64,000 nt of DNA. It comes from CBDATA01 sp965202845 (lineage in GTDB: Bacteria > Acidobacteriota > Vicinamibacteria > Marinacidobacterales > Marinacidobacteraceae). The position numbers were made by a program, and so were the translations under genes. Below the pieces are notes generated by a model that saw only the letters and a program-made list of their open reading frames with translations, searched no databases and was not told where the DNA came from. This document shows, piece after piece, positions 20,432 through 29,147 of this stretch. Positions within the stretch are counted from its first letter, which is position 1, and each line of letters opens with the position of its first letter. The stretch lies in NCBI GenBank assembly GCA_965202845.1, contig OZ241856.1, forward strand, positions 2,604,001-2,668,000. The letters are read 5' to 3'.

Positions 20432-21300
20432 AGGACATGCGCTGGCGGCGTCGCTTCACCGTGCTCACCGGCTGCATGACCCTGCTGCTGATGGGCTGGG
20501 GCGCCTTCGTCACCAGCATCAACGCCGGCCTGGCGGTTCCCGACTGGCCTTCCTCCTACTCTTCCTGGGATCTCCTGAACCCCTGGCCGGGCTGGTGGCG
20601 GGTGACGCCGCTGCTCGCCGAGCACGGCCACCGGCTGCTGGGACTGCTGGTCGGGATGCTCACGGTGGCGCTCGCCGTCTGGACCTGGGTCGCCGAACCG
20701 CGGCGCTGGCTGCGGCGACTGGGCGTCGGCGCGGTCATCCTCGTCTCGTTCCAGGGTCTTTTGGGCGGGCTGCGGGTGATCTGGCTTTCGCTCGACCTTG
20801 CGGTCGTGCACGCCTCGGTGGCGCAACTCTTCCTCGCCCTGATCGCCGGCATGGCGCTTTTCACGTCCCGGGCATGGCTCGAACCGCGCGCCACGCTATC
20901 TCCGGCGGTTTTCCGGCTTGCGCTCGCGGCCTGCGGCGCGATCTACCTGCAGATCCTGCTCGGCGCCCTCTTGCGCCACCCGGGAACCGGGATCCATCCG
21001 GTGCTGGCCGGCCTCCACATCGGCTGGGCGGCGGCGGTGGCGGTCGCGGTTCTGCTCCTCTTCCGGCGGGTTCCGTCCGGCGTCCCCGTCGTGCGGCCGG
21101 CGGCGCGGCTCCTCGTGGTCCTGGTCGGCGTCCAGCTGCTCCTGGGTCTGGTCGCGTACCTGGTCACGCTGGATGACGCGGGGATGCTGCTGCCGAGCCG
21201 CCTCCAGGTGGCGACGAACACCTCGCACGCGGTGGTGGGGGCGGTCCTGATGGCGACCGCGGCGCGGGCCGCCCTGGCCGCCCGGCGCTTCCAGTCATGA
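20428..21300 (+). CDS. ctaA: Heme A synthase (COX15/CtaA family)
   Basis: 290 residues and about eight membrane helices. It converts heme O to heme A for cytochrome c oxidase. Visible: GAFVTSINAGLAVPDWPSSY at the first periplasmic loop, LLAEHGHRLLG with a heme-ligating His, LAVVHASVAQLF, IHPVLAGLHIGWA, and NTSHAVVGAVL near the C-terminus, giving the four conserved His positions. It sits between the glycosyltransferase and ctaB with 4-base overlaps, so expression is coupled to ctaB. Confidence 0.92.
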   Translation: MKDMRWRRRFTVLTGCMTLLLMGWGAFVTSINAGLAVPDWPSSYSSWDLLNPWPGWWRVTPLLAEHGHRLLGLLVGMLTVALAVWTWVAEPRRWLRRLGVGAVILVSFQGLLGGLRVIWLSLDLAVVHASVAQLFLALIAGMALFTSRAWLEPRATLSPAVFRLALAACGAIYLQILLGALLRHPGTGIHPVLAGLHIGWAAAVAVAVLLLFRRVPSGVPVVRPAARLLVVLVGVQLLLGLVAYLVTLDDAGMLLPSRLQVATNTSHAVVGAVLMATAARAALAARRFQS

Positions 21301-22163
21301 TCCAGTCCCTTCGGGAGCTCGCCAAGCTGGAGATCACCCTGATGGTCGCGCTCTCGGGGGCCGCCGGGTTCCTGCTGGCGCCGGTCGCCTTCGATCTGAC
21401 GCAGCTCCTGCTTCTGCTGGCCGGGGTCACGCTGGGGAGCGGCGGCGCCGGGGCGCTGAACCACTGGATGGAGCGGGACCTCGACGCCCGGATGCGCCGC
21501 ACCCGGGGGCGCCCGCTGCCCTCGAAGCGCCTCGCGCCGTCCGCCGCGTGCGCCATCGGGATCGCGCTGTCGGCAGCGGGGGTCGCCCTCCTGTCCCTAT
21601 GGGTCAACCTGCTGACCGGCGGGCTGGTGCTGCTCACCCTGCTCCTGTATCTGCTTGTGTACACCCCGCTCAAGCGCCGTTCGCACTGGAACACGCTGGT
21701 CGGCGCGGTCCCCGGCGCGCTTCCGGCGCTCTGCGGCTGGACCGCCGCCACCGGCTCGGTGGGCTGGGGGGGGATCGCCGCGTTCTCGATCCTGGTCGCC
21801 TGGCAGATGCCCCATTTCCTGCCGCTCGCCTGGATGTACCGGGACGACTATCGGGAAGGCGGCTTCGTGATGCTTCCGCTGGTGGACCCCTCCGGACGTT
21901 CGACCGCGCGCCAGACGCTGTTCTTTTCCGCGTTGCTCCTGCTCCTGAGCCTGACTCCGGTCGCGCTGACGCTCGCCGGCTGGCTCTATGCGGCCGGCGC
22001 GACGCTGCTGGGCGTCCAGTTCGTCCGTTCGGCGCTCGTCTTCCACCGCACCCGGGACAACGCCGACGCCCGGAGGGTGCTGCTTTCGTCCATCCGGTAC
22101 ATCCCGGCGCTGTTTTTGATTCTGGCGCTGGACCGGGCGCTGGACCGGATGCTGTTCTTCTAG
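21297..22163 (+). CDS. ctaB: Protoheme IX farnesyltransferase (heme O synthase)
   Basis: 288 residues and about nine membrane helices. UbiA-superfamily prenyltransferase that adds farnesyl to protoheme. The two Asp-rich sites are NHWMERDLDARMRRTRGRPL and WMYRDDYREGGFVMLP; LLVYTPLKRRSHWNTLVGAV and ILVAWQMPHFLPLAW are typical of CtaB/CyoE. The ATGA overlap with ctaA makes a heme A pathway pair. It meets the convergent TonB receptor gene, overlapping by 4 bases. Confidence 0.95.
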   Translation: MIQSLRELAKLEITLMVALSGAAGFLLAPVAFDLTQLLLLLAGVTLGSGGAGALNHWMERDLDARMRRTRGRPLPSKRLAPSAACAIGIALSAAGVALLSLWVNLLTGGLVLLTLLLYLLVYTPLKRRSHWNTLVGAVPGALPALCGWTAATGSVGWGGIAAFSILVAWQMPHFLPLAWMYRDDYREGGFVMLPLVDPSGRSTARQTLFFSALLLLLSLTPVALTLAGWLYAAGATLLGVQFVRSALVFHRTRDNADARRVLLSSIRYIPALFLILALDRALDRMLFF

Positions 22164-24250
22164 CGGGGGAAGCCCAGCCGCCAGGCGGCGGAAATCCGGA
22201 GGCTGCGGCCCGGCTGCGGAACCACCGCCGGGTGGATGGCGAAGAAGGCGTCGGTGACGTTGTTGAGCGCGAGCGTCCAGTCGGTTCCACCCAGCGGTCC
22301 GCTGTCCGGGCGGAAGCGGGCGAACACATCGAACACCCGGTATCCGGCGGTCGGCTCGACCTGGTCCGGAACCTCGCTCCGCTCCGCCGCCAGGCTGGCC
22401 CGGCCGCCGATTTCCAGCGCGAGCGCGGGGATTTTCCCGGAGAGCGTCACGTGCAAGGCGTTGGCCGGCGCGCTCGCCAGCGCCACTTCGGACTCGCGCT
22501 CTTCGGTGTCCAGAAGCGAACCGCTCACCCGCGCCCGGAAGGCGGGGCGATCCACCTGGGCCGTCGCTTCGCAGCCCCGGAGCCGGGCGTCCACCGACCG
22601 ATTTCGGGTGGAGCCGTAAAGGATCGAGACTTCGTCCCCCGGACGGAAGAGGGGCGGGAGCGCCGAGTCGGTGAACCGCACCACCTGGTCCACATAGCCG
22701 GACACCTGGGAGCGGAAGCAGGTGGCCTCCCCGAAAAAGGAATTCCAGCCGCCGCGCAGCCCGGCTTCCCAGGTCGCGCCGCGTTCGGCGGGCAGGTCCG
22801 GAGAGGGCTGGAGCAGGTTGACCACATGCACCGACGAGGTGATCGGGATCTGGAAGTGCACGCCGTCGGCGTAGAGCTCGTTCAGGCTGGGGACCCGGAA
22901 GGCGCGGGAGGCGGCCACCCACGCATACGCCGCATCGCCGAACCGGACTCCGGCGGAGGCCTGCGGCGAAACGCGGCTCTCGTCCCGGGGAGCGAACCGC
23001 TCCGAGCGAAGGCGGACCGCGTCGCGCCGGAGGCTCAGGCTCAGGTCGAAACGCTCGCGAATTTCCGCCTGCCCGTACACCCAGCCGGCCGCGTAGGCGA
23101 AGGTGGCGTCGGGGAACTGGAGCCGCGGCGCGCCGTTCCGGGTTCCGGTCTGCCGGTCCCGGTACGCCTCGATCCCGGTTCCGAGCCGGAGGCGCGCCGC
23201 ATCGCCCACCCGGAAGCGGGCGGTGTTGTGCGCTTCGAAGCCGAGCGTCTCGAAGTCGGTGACGTCCGCCCGGTATTCGGCGAGCATGTCCTCGTTGGTC
23301 CGCAGCGCGTTCCGGTACGCGGTCAGATTCAGATCCAGAAGCTCCGAATCGAGGGAGCGGGTCTCGAAGCGGACGCGGAATCCGTCCCAGCGGGTGTCCC
23401 GGAGCACCAGGCTCCCGGTCAGCGCGTTGGCGTTGGTGGGTTCGGTCCCGTCGCTGGCGAACCGCTGGAAGGAGGCTTCCAGCCGGGTGGCGATCCCCGG
23501 GTTCCAGCCGAGCTTGACCAGACCGTTCCGCAATTCGTCCTCGGTGTTGGGGATTTCCGCCCCGGCGCCGTCCCGGATCGGCTGGCGGACACCCCCCAGG
23601 GTCAGGCTCGCCAGCCCGTCCAGCCGGTCGTCCGCCCCGAACGCCGAGAACGACTGGGAAAGATCGCCGCCGTTGCTCTGGTAGCCCACCCGGTAGCGCC
23701 CGCCCCAGGACTGCCCGGCGTCCAGCAGATCCCGGGCGCTCCGGGTGGTGAGCGCGACCACCCCGCCCAGGGCGCCGCTTCCGTAGAGCGCCGAATTCGG
23801 CCCCCGCACCACTTCGATCCGCTGGAGCAGATCGGGGTCCACGAAGAACCGCCCGGCGTGGACGCCGTTGAAATTCTGGCGTCCCCCGTCCTGCCGCACC
23901 ACCACCTGCTCGTCGGCGAACCCCCGGATGTTCGGCTCTTCGGTGATCCGGCGGGAGTTGCCCTGGACGTGGACGCCGGGAAGCCCCTCGAACACGTCAG
24001 CGAAGCTGCGGCCGGCTTCGGCGGCGATTTCGTCGGCGGTGCGGATGGCGACCCCGGCCGGCGTGGTCAGGAGCGGCGTCTCGTCCCGGGTGGCGGTGAC
24101 CACCACGGTTTCGGAAATCCGGGGAGGCTTCTGGGGAGACGGCTGGCGTTCTTCGTCGCCGTCCTGCCGTTCCTCGTCGCCGGTCTGCCCGCCGGCGGCC
24201 GGGAAGGCCAGCCCCGCAAGCAGCAGCGAAAGAAGGATCCCCGTGCGCAT
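22160..24250 (-). CDS. TonB-dependent outer-membrane receptor
   Basis: 696 residues. Signal peptide (RTGILLSLLLAGLAFPAAGG), a Glu/Asp/Gln-rich spacer, a TonB-box-like ISETVVVTATRDE, a plug domain with SFADVFEGLPGVHVQGNS and EVVRGPNSALYGSGALGG, then a long barrel with the typical C-terminal segment ending in an aromatic plus Arg (RLGFPR). The plug pattern is closest to the heme/hemoglobin-transferrin receptor group, so iron or heme uptake is likely but not certain. ATG 24250 gives a good signal peptide. The promoter probably lies in the 21-bp repeat at 24269-24289. Confidence 0.9.
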   Translation of the reverse strand: MRTGILLSLLLAGLAFPAAGGQTGDEERQDGDEERQPSPQKPPRISETVVVTATRDETPLLTTPAGVAIRTADEIAAEAGRSFADVFEGLPGVHVQGNSRRITEEPNIRGFADEQVVVRQDGGRQNFNGVHAGRFFVDPDLLQRIEVVRGPNSALYGSGALGGVVALTTRSARDLLDAGQSWGGRYRVGYQSNGGDLSQSFSAFGADDRLDGLASLTLGGVRQPIRDGAGAEIPNTEDELRNGLVKLGWNPGIATRLEASFQRFASDGTEPTNANALTGSLVLRDTRWDGFRVRFETRSLDSELLDLNLTAYRNALRTNEDMLAEYRADVTDFETLGFEAHNTARFRVGDAARLRLGTGIEAYRDRQTGTRNGAPRLQFPDATFAYAAGWVYGQAEIRERFDLSLSLRRDAVRLRSERFAPRDESRVSPQASAGVRFGDAAYAWVAASRAFRVPSLNELYADGVHFQIPITSSVHVVNLLQPSPDLPAERGATWEAGLRGGWNSFFGEATCFRSQVSGYVDQVVRFTDSALPPLFRPGDEVSILYGSTRNRSVDARLRGCEATAQVDRPAFRARVSGSLLDTEERESEVALASAPANALHVTLSGKIPALALEIGGRASLAAERSEVPDQVEPTAGYRVFDVFARFRPDSGPLGGTDWTLALNNVTDAFFAIHPAVVPQPGRSLRISAAWRLGFPR

Positions 24251-24268
24251 CACTCTGAAACCGGGTTT

Positions 24269-24289
24269 CAGTGTAGCGCGTCGGGCGTC
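24269..24289 (-). repeat. 21-bp direct repeat, left copy, carries a promoter-like -10
   Basis: On the minus strand it reads GACGCCCGACGCGCTACACT plus G and is identical to 26502-26522. It contains TACACT at 24275-24270, 19 nt before the TonB receptor ATG. The two copies bound the three-gene module between them in direct orientation. Confidence 0.8.
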
Positions 24290-24303
24290 GGCGCGCCCCG
24301 CGG

Positions 24304-24393
24304 CTACAGGGCAGCCGACTACAGGGCAACCGACTACAGGGCGACCGACTACAGGGCGACCGACTACAGGGCGACCGACTACAGGGCAGCCGA
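24304..24393 (-). repeat. 15-bp tandem repeat, six copies, seeded by the 3' end of the HAD gene
   Basis: On the minus strand the unit is TCGGYYGCCCTGTAG. The first copy is the last four codons plus the stop codon of the HAD gene at 24379. Five more copies follow downstream, differing only at the two YY positions. The array fills the gap between the HAD gene and the left 21-bp repeat. It may have grown by slippage. No spacers are present, so it is not a CRISPR array. Confidence 0.9.
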
Positions 24394-24879
24394 CAGAAAT
24401 TTCCGGCACTCCTGTACAGTCAGGAACAGGTGGTCGGGGCGGGACGCCCTGAGAGGCCCGATGTCGGCCGCCCCCCAACCCGCTCCCAGGGCCTTGACGC
24501 CCGCCCGCCTGGAGGCCTCCGTATCCTCGGGCTGATCCCCGACATGAAATGTCGCTTCCCGGCTGGCGCTCGCCTGACGCATGGCCAGAAGCAGCGCTTC
24601 CGGGTCCGGCTTTTGTTTTCTTGTCTGGTGGTATCCAATCACGATGCGGATCGGCCACCGGTAGCGCCGCACGAAATCCCGGGGGAGCATGTTCGGGCTT
24701 TTGGTGACGATCGCAAGAGTCTGGCCGCGGGCATGAAGATCGAAAAGGAGTTCGTGTACGCCGTCATATACTTCCAATGCGGCTGCCTGCGCCATGACCG
24801 ATTTCCATGCCCGGGCCGCTCGCAATGTTTCGACGGGCTTGGTGTCGACGAGCGTGAGATCGAAGTCGAAGATGATCAC
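24379..24879 (-). CDS. HAD-family hydrolase, third gene of the PRTase-DprA-HAD module
   Basis: 166 residues. Motif I VIIFDFDLTLVDTKP directly after the start, a small cap, LAIVTKSPNM (motif II), Lys in RKQKPDPEALLLA and HVGDQPEDTEASRRAG (motif IV). GTG 24879 overlaps the DprA stop by 4 bases (GTGA). Its final 15 bases are repeated in tandem downstream. It is AT-richer than neighbouring chromosomal genes. The substrate could be a nucleotide or phosphoribosyl compound made or sensed by the two upstream proteins; that is inference. Confidence 0.8.
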   Translation of the reverse strand: MIIFDFDLTLVDTKPVETLRAARAWKSVMAQAAALEVYDGVHELLFDLHARGQTLAIVTKSPNMLPRDFVRRYRWPIRIVIGYHQTRKQKPDPEALLLAMRQASASREATFHVGDQPEDTEASRRAGVKALGAGWGAADIGPLRASRPDHLFLTVQECRKFLSAAL

Positions 24880-25835
24880 GTCAGAACGCGAGCATGTTGT
24901 GACGCATTCGTGGGGCGCAGTTCTTTCAGGAATTCGGTGAGCATTGCGCGGTTCGCTACTGGCCGCGCCTTTTCCTGCTCCACCAGTTTCCGATTGCCCC
25001 GGGTGCTTTTTTCCGCATGAAAGCGCTCCCAATGGTCGAGATGCATGCAGGCGAGCGCACGTCCCTGTTTGAGGGCAAAGCGCACGGTATGCATGGTGCC
25101 GCCTTCGATGTCCGTCTGGATCACGAGCACGCCGTCGGAAAGTCCACTCTGGATACGGTCGCGTTCGGCGAACGCGGAGCGTGCCGGCGTCATTCCCACC
25201 GGGTATTCACTTGCCAGACAACCTCCGGTTTCAAGGAGCCGGTCCGCCAGCTTGCGATTCGCCGCCGGATAGACCCTGTCCAATCCGTGGGCCAGCACAG
25301 CTACTCCGATTCCACCCGCTTCAAGACATCCTTCATGTGCATGCGTATCACAACCAAGCGCGAGACCACTGATGATCGCGTAGCCGCTTTCCACGGCGAT
25401 GCGTCCTGCTCGCAGTGCGAGGGTTTGCCCGTCAGTCGTCGGATTTCGGGTTCCCACAATCGCCAAGGCACGTGGCGCATGCAGTCCCTGGGGATTCCCC
25501 TTCACGAACAACAGCGCCGGCGGATCGGGGATGTTCCGCAGACGGGCAGGGTAATCCTTGTCGTAAAACGAGATAGCGCGCACGCCGGATTCGGAGCTTC
25601 GGTTCAACTGGTCCGCGCTTCTCGTCCAGGCGTCAAAGATGATTTCGGAACGAACCTGGGGAAGCCGAGCCCGGGCCATGCGGTCCAGAAGGGCTTCGCG
25701 ACAGCTCTCGGGGTCCGTTTCCTGCACCGGTTGATCGACGATCGCCAGAGCTCGCGCCCGTCCGATGCGGTTCAGCTTCATGAGCGCGAGGATCGAGACT
25801 GTGGTCAGCGACGCGCTGCTCGCATCATGCTGCAT
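24876..25835 (-). CDS. DprA/SMF-like Rossmann (SLOG) protein
   Basis: 319 residues. A helix-hairpin-helix-like N-terminus (LALMKLNRIGRARALAIV) is followed by DYPARLRNIPDPPALLFVKG and the SLOG fold LAIVGTRNPTTDG, YAIISGLALGCDTHAHEG, GVAVLAHGLDRVYPAANR, ASEYPVG. It departs from housekeeping DprA: GLARGID becomes GLALGCDTHAHEG, and the RNR motif becomes FAERDRIQSGLSDGVLVIQT. It resembles a defence or nucleotide-signalling DprA clade more than the transformation protein. ATG 25835 lies within the end of the PRTase gene. Probably co-transcribed with both neighbours. Confidence 0.8.
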   Translation of the reverse strand: MQHDASSASLTTVSILALMKLNRIGRARALAIVDQPVQETDPESCREALLDRMARARLPQVRSEIIFDAWTRSADQLNRSSESGVRAISFYDKDYPARLRNIPDPPALLFVKGNPQGLHAPRALAIVGTRNPTTDGQTLALRAGRIAVESGYAIISGLALGCDTHAHEGCLEAGGIGVAVLAHGLDRVYPAANRKLADRLLETGGCLASEYPVGMTPARSAFAERDRIQSGLSDGVLVIQTDIEGGTMHTVRFALKQGRALACMHLDHWERFHAEKSTRGNRKLVEQEKARPVANRAMLTEFLKELRPTNASQHARVLT

Positions 25836-26496
25836 GGATCCAGATCCTTCTCCACCGAAGCGGAACGTGCTCGTTGGAAAGTTCGGCGCCGAACCTCTCG
25901 CGCCAGTATTGACGGCGTTCCGTCTTTCCGAGCGCGACGGCGTATATTCGAAGCCCGGAATTCCGTTTCCGGATGGCTTGAGCGACATGGGACATCGTGT
26001 CGCCGCGCGTGATGAAATCGTCAACAATCACGACGTTGTCGGCATGTATCCCTTGCGCCCGGAAATCCGCGTTGGAGAGTATGGCTCTTCTTTTGGCGGC
26101 ATCGGAGTGCAGGTGCAGCTTTTCGTGCGCCTTCTTCGTGATTCGGTCGCTTGCGAATTTCGCTCCCACTCCCGCTGCGCAGCGCTTCGCCAAACGCCCC
26201 AGGACGCCGTGGGGGGACGCGACCGTTTCCCCCGAAGACAACGAGGGAAGAAAGACGGTCCGGGAAGCATCGAGTCCGATCCCTGCAATGAGTTCGGCGA
26301 CGGCTTCCCGCATCATGGCATCACCGCCGCGCAGCGCGTTGCGCTCAAGGTTCTTGAAGGCGTTGAAGCGGGACGTCCAGGGGTCGGTCGGGTCATCCGT
26401 GATGCGGTAGCCGATCGTGAATGCGCGTGTCAGGCCAGCGTTCGCGGACAGGCTGTCGAACGCCATCCAGCCGTGAAACGCATTCCATCCCGGCAC
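25825..26496 (-). CDS. ComF-like phosphoribosyltransferase, first gene of the module
   Basis: 223 residues. The PRPP-binding loop is NVVIVDDFITRGDTMSHVAQ near residue 155 with the paired Asp. Upstream, GRLAKRCAAGVGAKFASDR and KKAHEKLHLHSDAAKR replace the usual ComF zinc finger, which is absent. I chose GTG 26496 because it lies 6 nt after the TACACT element, matching the leaderless spacing seen elsewhere here; TTG 26499 and ATG 26466 are possible. It likely uses PRPP to make or break a nucleoside monophosphate linked to the function of the next two genes. Substrate unknown. Confidence 0.72.
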   Translation of the reverse strand: MPGWNAFHGWMAFDSLSANAGLTRAFTIGYRITDDPTDPWTSRFNAFKNLERNALRGGDAMMREAVAELIAGIGLDASRTVFLPSLSSGETVASPHGVLGRLAKRCAAGVGAKFASDRITKKAHEKLHLHSDAAKRRAILSNADFRAQGIHADNVVIVDDFITRGDTMSHVAQAIRKRNSGLRIYAVALGKTERRQYWRERFGAELSNEHVPLRWRRIWIHAA

Positions 26497-26501
26497 CAAT
26501 C

Positions 26502-26522
26502 CAGTGTAGCGCGTCGGGCGTC
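26502..26522 (-). repeat. 21-bp direct repeat, right copy, with -10-like TACACT
   Basis: Identical to 24269-24289. It overlaps the stop codon of the gamma-glutamyltransferase gene and places TACACT (26508-26503) 6 nt before the PRTase start. It marks the boundary between GC-rich chromosome and the AT-richer module. Confidence 0.8.
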
Positions 26523-28191
26523 AGTAGCCCATCGCCGCGCCGTCCTTGCGGAAATCGCTCGCGCCGATCAACGCGCCCCGCTCCCAGTCGATCCGGATCG
26601 CCTGGTAGCCGCCGTAGGCGCCGAACCGGGTGACGATGCGGTGCCCCATCCGGGTCAGCGCCTGCCGGGTGTCGGGGTCCACCCCCGACTCCAGCCCGAC
26701 CCCGGAGGCGCCGTGGCGGAAGCGGGCCATCTCGCCCGCCTGCTGCGGGTTCATGCCGAAATCAATCAGGTTGACCAGAACCTGCGCGTGCCCCTGCGGC
26801 TGCATGTCCCCGCCCATCACCCCGTAGACCAGCACCGGCCGCCCGTCCCGGAACAGCATCCCCGGCATGTTGGTGTGGAGCGACCGCTTGCCCGGCGCCA
26901 GCTCGTTGGGATGCCCCTCCTCGAGCGAAAACCCGATGCCCCGGTTCTGGAGCATGACGCCGGTCCCGGGCACGACCAGTCCCGAACCGAAGCTCCCGAA
27001 CAGCGAGTAGATCAGCGAGATGGCGTTCCGATCCTTGTCCACCACGGTCAGATACACGGTGTCGCCTTCTTCAAGGAGTCCGGGGGCGACTTCCGGGGCG
27101 GCGCGGTCGGGATCGATCCGGGCGCGCCGCTCCGCCGCGTACTCCTTCGAGAGGAGCCGGTCCAGCGGCGCCCGCATGAAATCGGGGTCGGCGAGCCAGG
27201 CGTCCCGGTCGGCGAAGGCGAGCTTCTTGGCCTCGATCATCCGGTGGAGGGTGGCGGCGGAGTTGTGCCCCATCGCCTTCAGGTCGAACCCCTCGAGGAT
27301 GTTGAGCATCAGCAGCGCGACGAACCCCTGCGAGTTCGGCGGAATCTGCACGACCTCGTAGCCCCGGTAGGTGGAGCGGATCGGGTCCACCCAGGTCGAA
27401 TCGTGGGCGGCCAGGTCCTCGCGGGTGATCAGGCCGCCCTCCTCGTCGAGGAAATCGTGGATCGCGTCGGCGATGGCGCCCCGGTAGAAGACGTCCGTTC
27501 CCTCGTCGGCGATCCGCCGCAGCGTCCGGGCCAGGTCGGGAGAGCGGAAGACCTCGCCGGGTTCGGGCGCCCGCCCGCCGTCCACCAGGTAGACGCTCGC
27601 CGCCGCCGGATGGCGCGCCAGGTGGTCTTCCGCCGACTTCCACTGGCCGGCGATGATTTCCGAGACCGGAAAGCCGTCCTCCGCGTAGGCGATCGCCGGT
27701 TCCAGCAGCTTCCCCAGCGGCATGGTTCCGAACCGGCTCGCCAGCTCGTCCCAGCCGTCCAGCGCGCCAGGCACGGTGACCGCAAGCGCCCCGTGCCCCG
27801 GCAGGCGGGTCCGCCCCTCGGCCCGGAGCTTCGCCGCGTCCGCCCGGGAGCCGGCCCGCCCGGTGGCGTTCAGGCCGTGGAGGGTTCCGGTGGCGGACTC
27901 GTAGTAGAGGGCGAAGAGGTCGCCCCCGATCCCGCACATCATCGGCTCCACCACGTTCAGGACGGCGGCGGCGGCGAGCGCCGCATCCACCGCGTTCCCG
28001 CCGTCCCGGAGCGTTGCGAGTCCGGCGGCGGTGGCCAGCGGCTGGCTGGTCGCCACCATGCCGTTGCGGGCCAGCGCCGGGGAGCGCCCCAGTTTGGCCT
28101 GGTCGGCCGGGCGGTCGCCGCGCTGGAAGGAAAGGGCGGGCGTCGCCGTCAGGACCATCGCCAGCAGAAAAAGGGAGCAGCGTTCATGCAT
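26521..28191 (-). CDS. ggt: Gamma-glutamyltransferase (Ntn hydrolase), secreted
   Basis: 556 residues. Signal peptide (SLFLLAMVLTATPALS), then NGMVATSQPLATAAGLATLR and the long N-terminal chain. The autoprocessing site with catalytic Thr is EEGDTVYLTVVDKDRNA, and the oxyanion region GSFGSGLVVPGTGVMLQNRG follows. It cleaves the gamma-glutamyl bond of glutathione or related compounds in the periplasm. This ties in with the 5-oxoprolinase genes at 61-63 kb, which can use pyroglutamate formed from gamma-glutamyl compounds. It starts inside the end of the DNA methyltransferase gene (8-base overlap). Confidence 0.93.
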   Translation of the reverse strand: MHERCSLFLLAMVLTATPALSFQRGDRPADQAKLGRSPALARNGMVATSQPLATAAGLATLRDGGNAVDAALAAAAVLNVVEPMMCGIGGDLFALYYESATGTLHGLNATGRAGSRADAAKLRAEGRTRLPGHGALAVTVPGALDGWDELASRFGTMPLGKLLEPAIAYAEDGFPVSEIIAGQWKSAEDHLARHPAAASVYLVDGGRAPEPGEVFRSPDLARTLRRIADEGTDVFYRGAIADAIHDFLDEEGGLITREDLAAHDSTWVDPIRSTYRGYEVVQIPPNSQGFVALLMLNILEGFDLKAMGHNSAATLHRMIEAKKLAFADRDAWLADPDFMRAPLDRLLSKEYAAERRARIDPDRAAPEVAPGLLEEGDTVYLTVVDKDRNAISLIYSLFGSFGSGLVVPGTGVMLQNRGIGFSLEEGHPNELAPGKRSLHTNMPGMLFRDGRPVLVYGVMGGDMQPQGHAQVLVNLIDFGMNPQQAGEMARFRHGASGVGLESGVDPDTRQALTRMGHRIVTRFGAYGGYQAIRIDWERGALIGASDFRKDGAAMGY

Positions 28192-29113
28192 GGTGGTGGA
28201 TGATGGAGCGGGCGAGGTCCCAGTCCAGCCGGCGTCGCCAGCGCCCGTCCCGGCGGACTCCCTTGGAGCAGGTGAGCAAAACGTCGTGCGTCCGCTCCCG
28301 GAACTGCGCCAGAAACTCGTTCCAGCTTCGGATGCGAATCGGCCCGTCGACCGCCAGCCGGGTGATGTGCCGCCCGGTGCTCTTGACGTGATAGCCGGCC
28401 AGTTCGTCGCCGGGGCAGAACCGGATGGACGCCTCGCGGGTGTTGTCCAGGGCGTACAGCCCCACGTCGCCGTCTTGCGCGTTGAACCGGACGACCGGAC
28501 CGTCGGGAGTCCGCCGGGAGCGTTCGCGTTCGATCTGCGCCAGGGCGCCGACCCTCCGGCTTCCCGCCCAGATCTGCACATCCGCCGTCCCGCCGGGTTC
28601 GAACAGCGCGAGTCCGGTGGGATGGCCGGTGTCCCGGAACAGACCGGGAGGAAGCGAGATGAAGTCGGCGAGCCGCTGCTGGAACAGCCGGGCGCGGATG
28701 AAGGACTCCGGGACCAGCGCCGCGACGAAGCCGCAGTGCGCAAGGCACTTGTGGAGCGCGAACTTGTACAGGTCGTCCCAGGGGCGCGCGGGAAACGGGA
28801 TGCCCCTGGCCGTCGCGCTGTTCCTGGCGAGCCACGGCGGGTTGGTCACGCAGACCGGGTATCCGGCGGGAAAGGAGCGCAGGGTGTCCCGCCGACGCAC
28901 CCGGTCGGCGGCCGGGGCGATGTCGAAGGAGGCGCTGCGGCGGGCGAGCCCCATCTCCTCCAGGTAGCCGATGAGGCTGTTCGCCCCCGCGAACGGCTCC
29001 AGCACCGTCTCGCCCGGCAGGTTGGCGCGCTCCGCCCAGGCCAGGAAGGCGGGATGCCGGAACGGGTTTCTCGCGGTGAAGAACCGCCCCAGGGCGCGTT
29101 TCGAGCGCATCAT
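28184..29113 (-). CDS. Orphan N6-adenine-type DNA methyltransferase
   Basis: 309 residues. AdoMet motif I VLEPFAGANSLIGYL near residue 40 and catalytic motif IV VCVTNPPWLARNSAT near residue 90, the NPPW/Y form of adenine-N6 methylases. The C-terminal half probably recognises the target sequence. No restriction endonuclease gene is adjacent: the neighbours are glnS and ggt. It may therefore act in epigenetic regulation or protect against an enzyme encoded elsewhere. Double ATG at 29113/29110. Confidence 0.8.
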   Translation of the reverse strand: MMRSKRALGRFFTARNPFRHPAFLAWAERANLPGETVLEPFAGANSLIGYLEEMGLARRSASFDIAPAADRVRRRDTLRSFPAGYPVCVTNPPWLARNSATARGIPFPARPWDDLYKFALHKCLAHCGFVAALVPESFIRARLFQQRLADFISLPPGLFRDTGHPTGLALFEPGGTADVQIWAGSRRVGALAQIERERSRRTPDGPVVRFNAQDGDVGLYALDNTREASIRFCPGDELAGYHVKSTGRHITRLAVDGPIRIRSWNEFLAQFRERTHDVLLTCSKGVRRDGRWRRRLDWDLARSIIHHHA

Positions 29114-29147
29114 TCTTCCGAGTCCAAGGCCGCCAGTCTACGGGGTC

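Noticed and set aside
24304..24393. CRISPR array
   Set aside because: The 15-bp units are directly adjacent with no spacers, and no cas genes are near.
21548..24535. Nearly 1000-codon plus-strand frame across ctaB and the TonB receptor
   Set aside because: Antisense shadow; the receptor on the minus strand explains the sequence.
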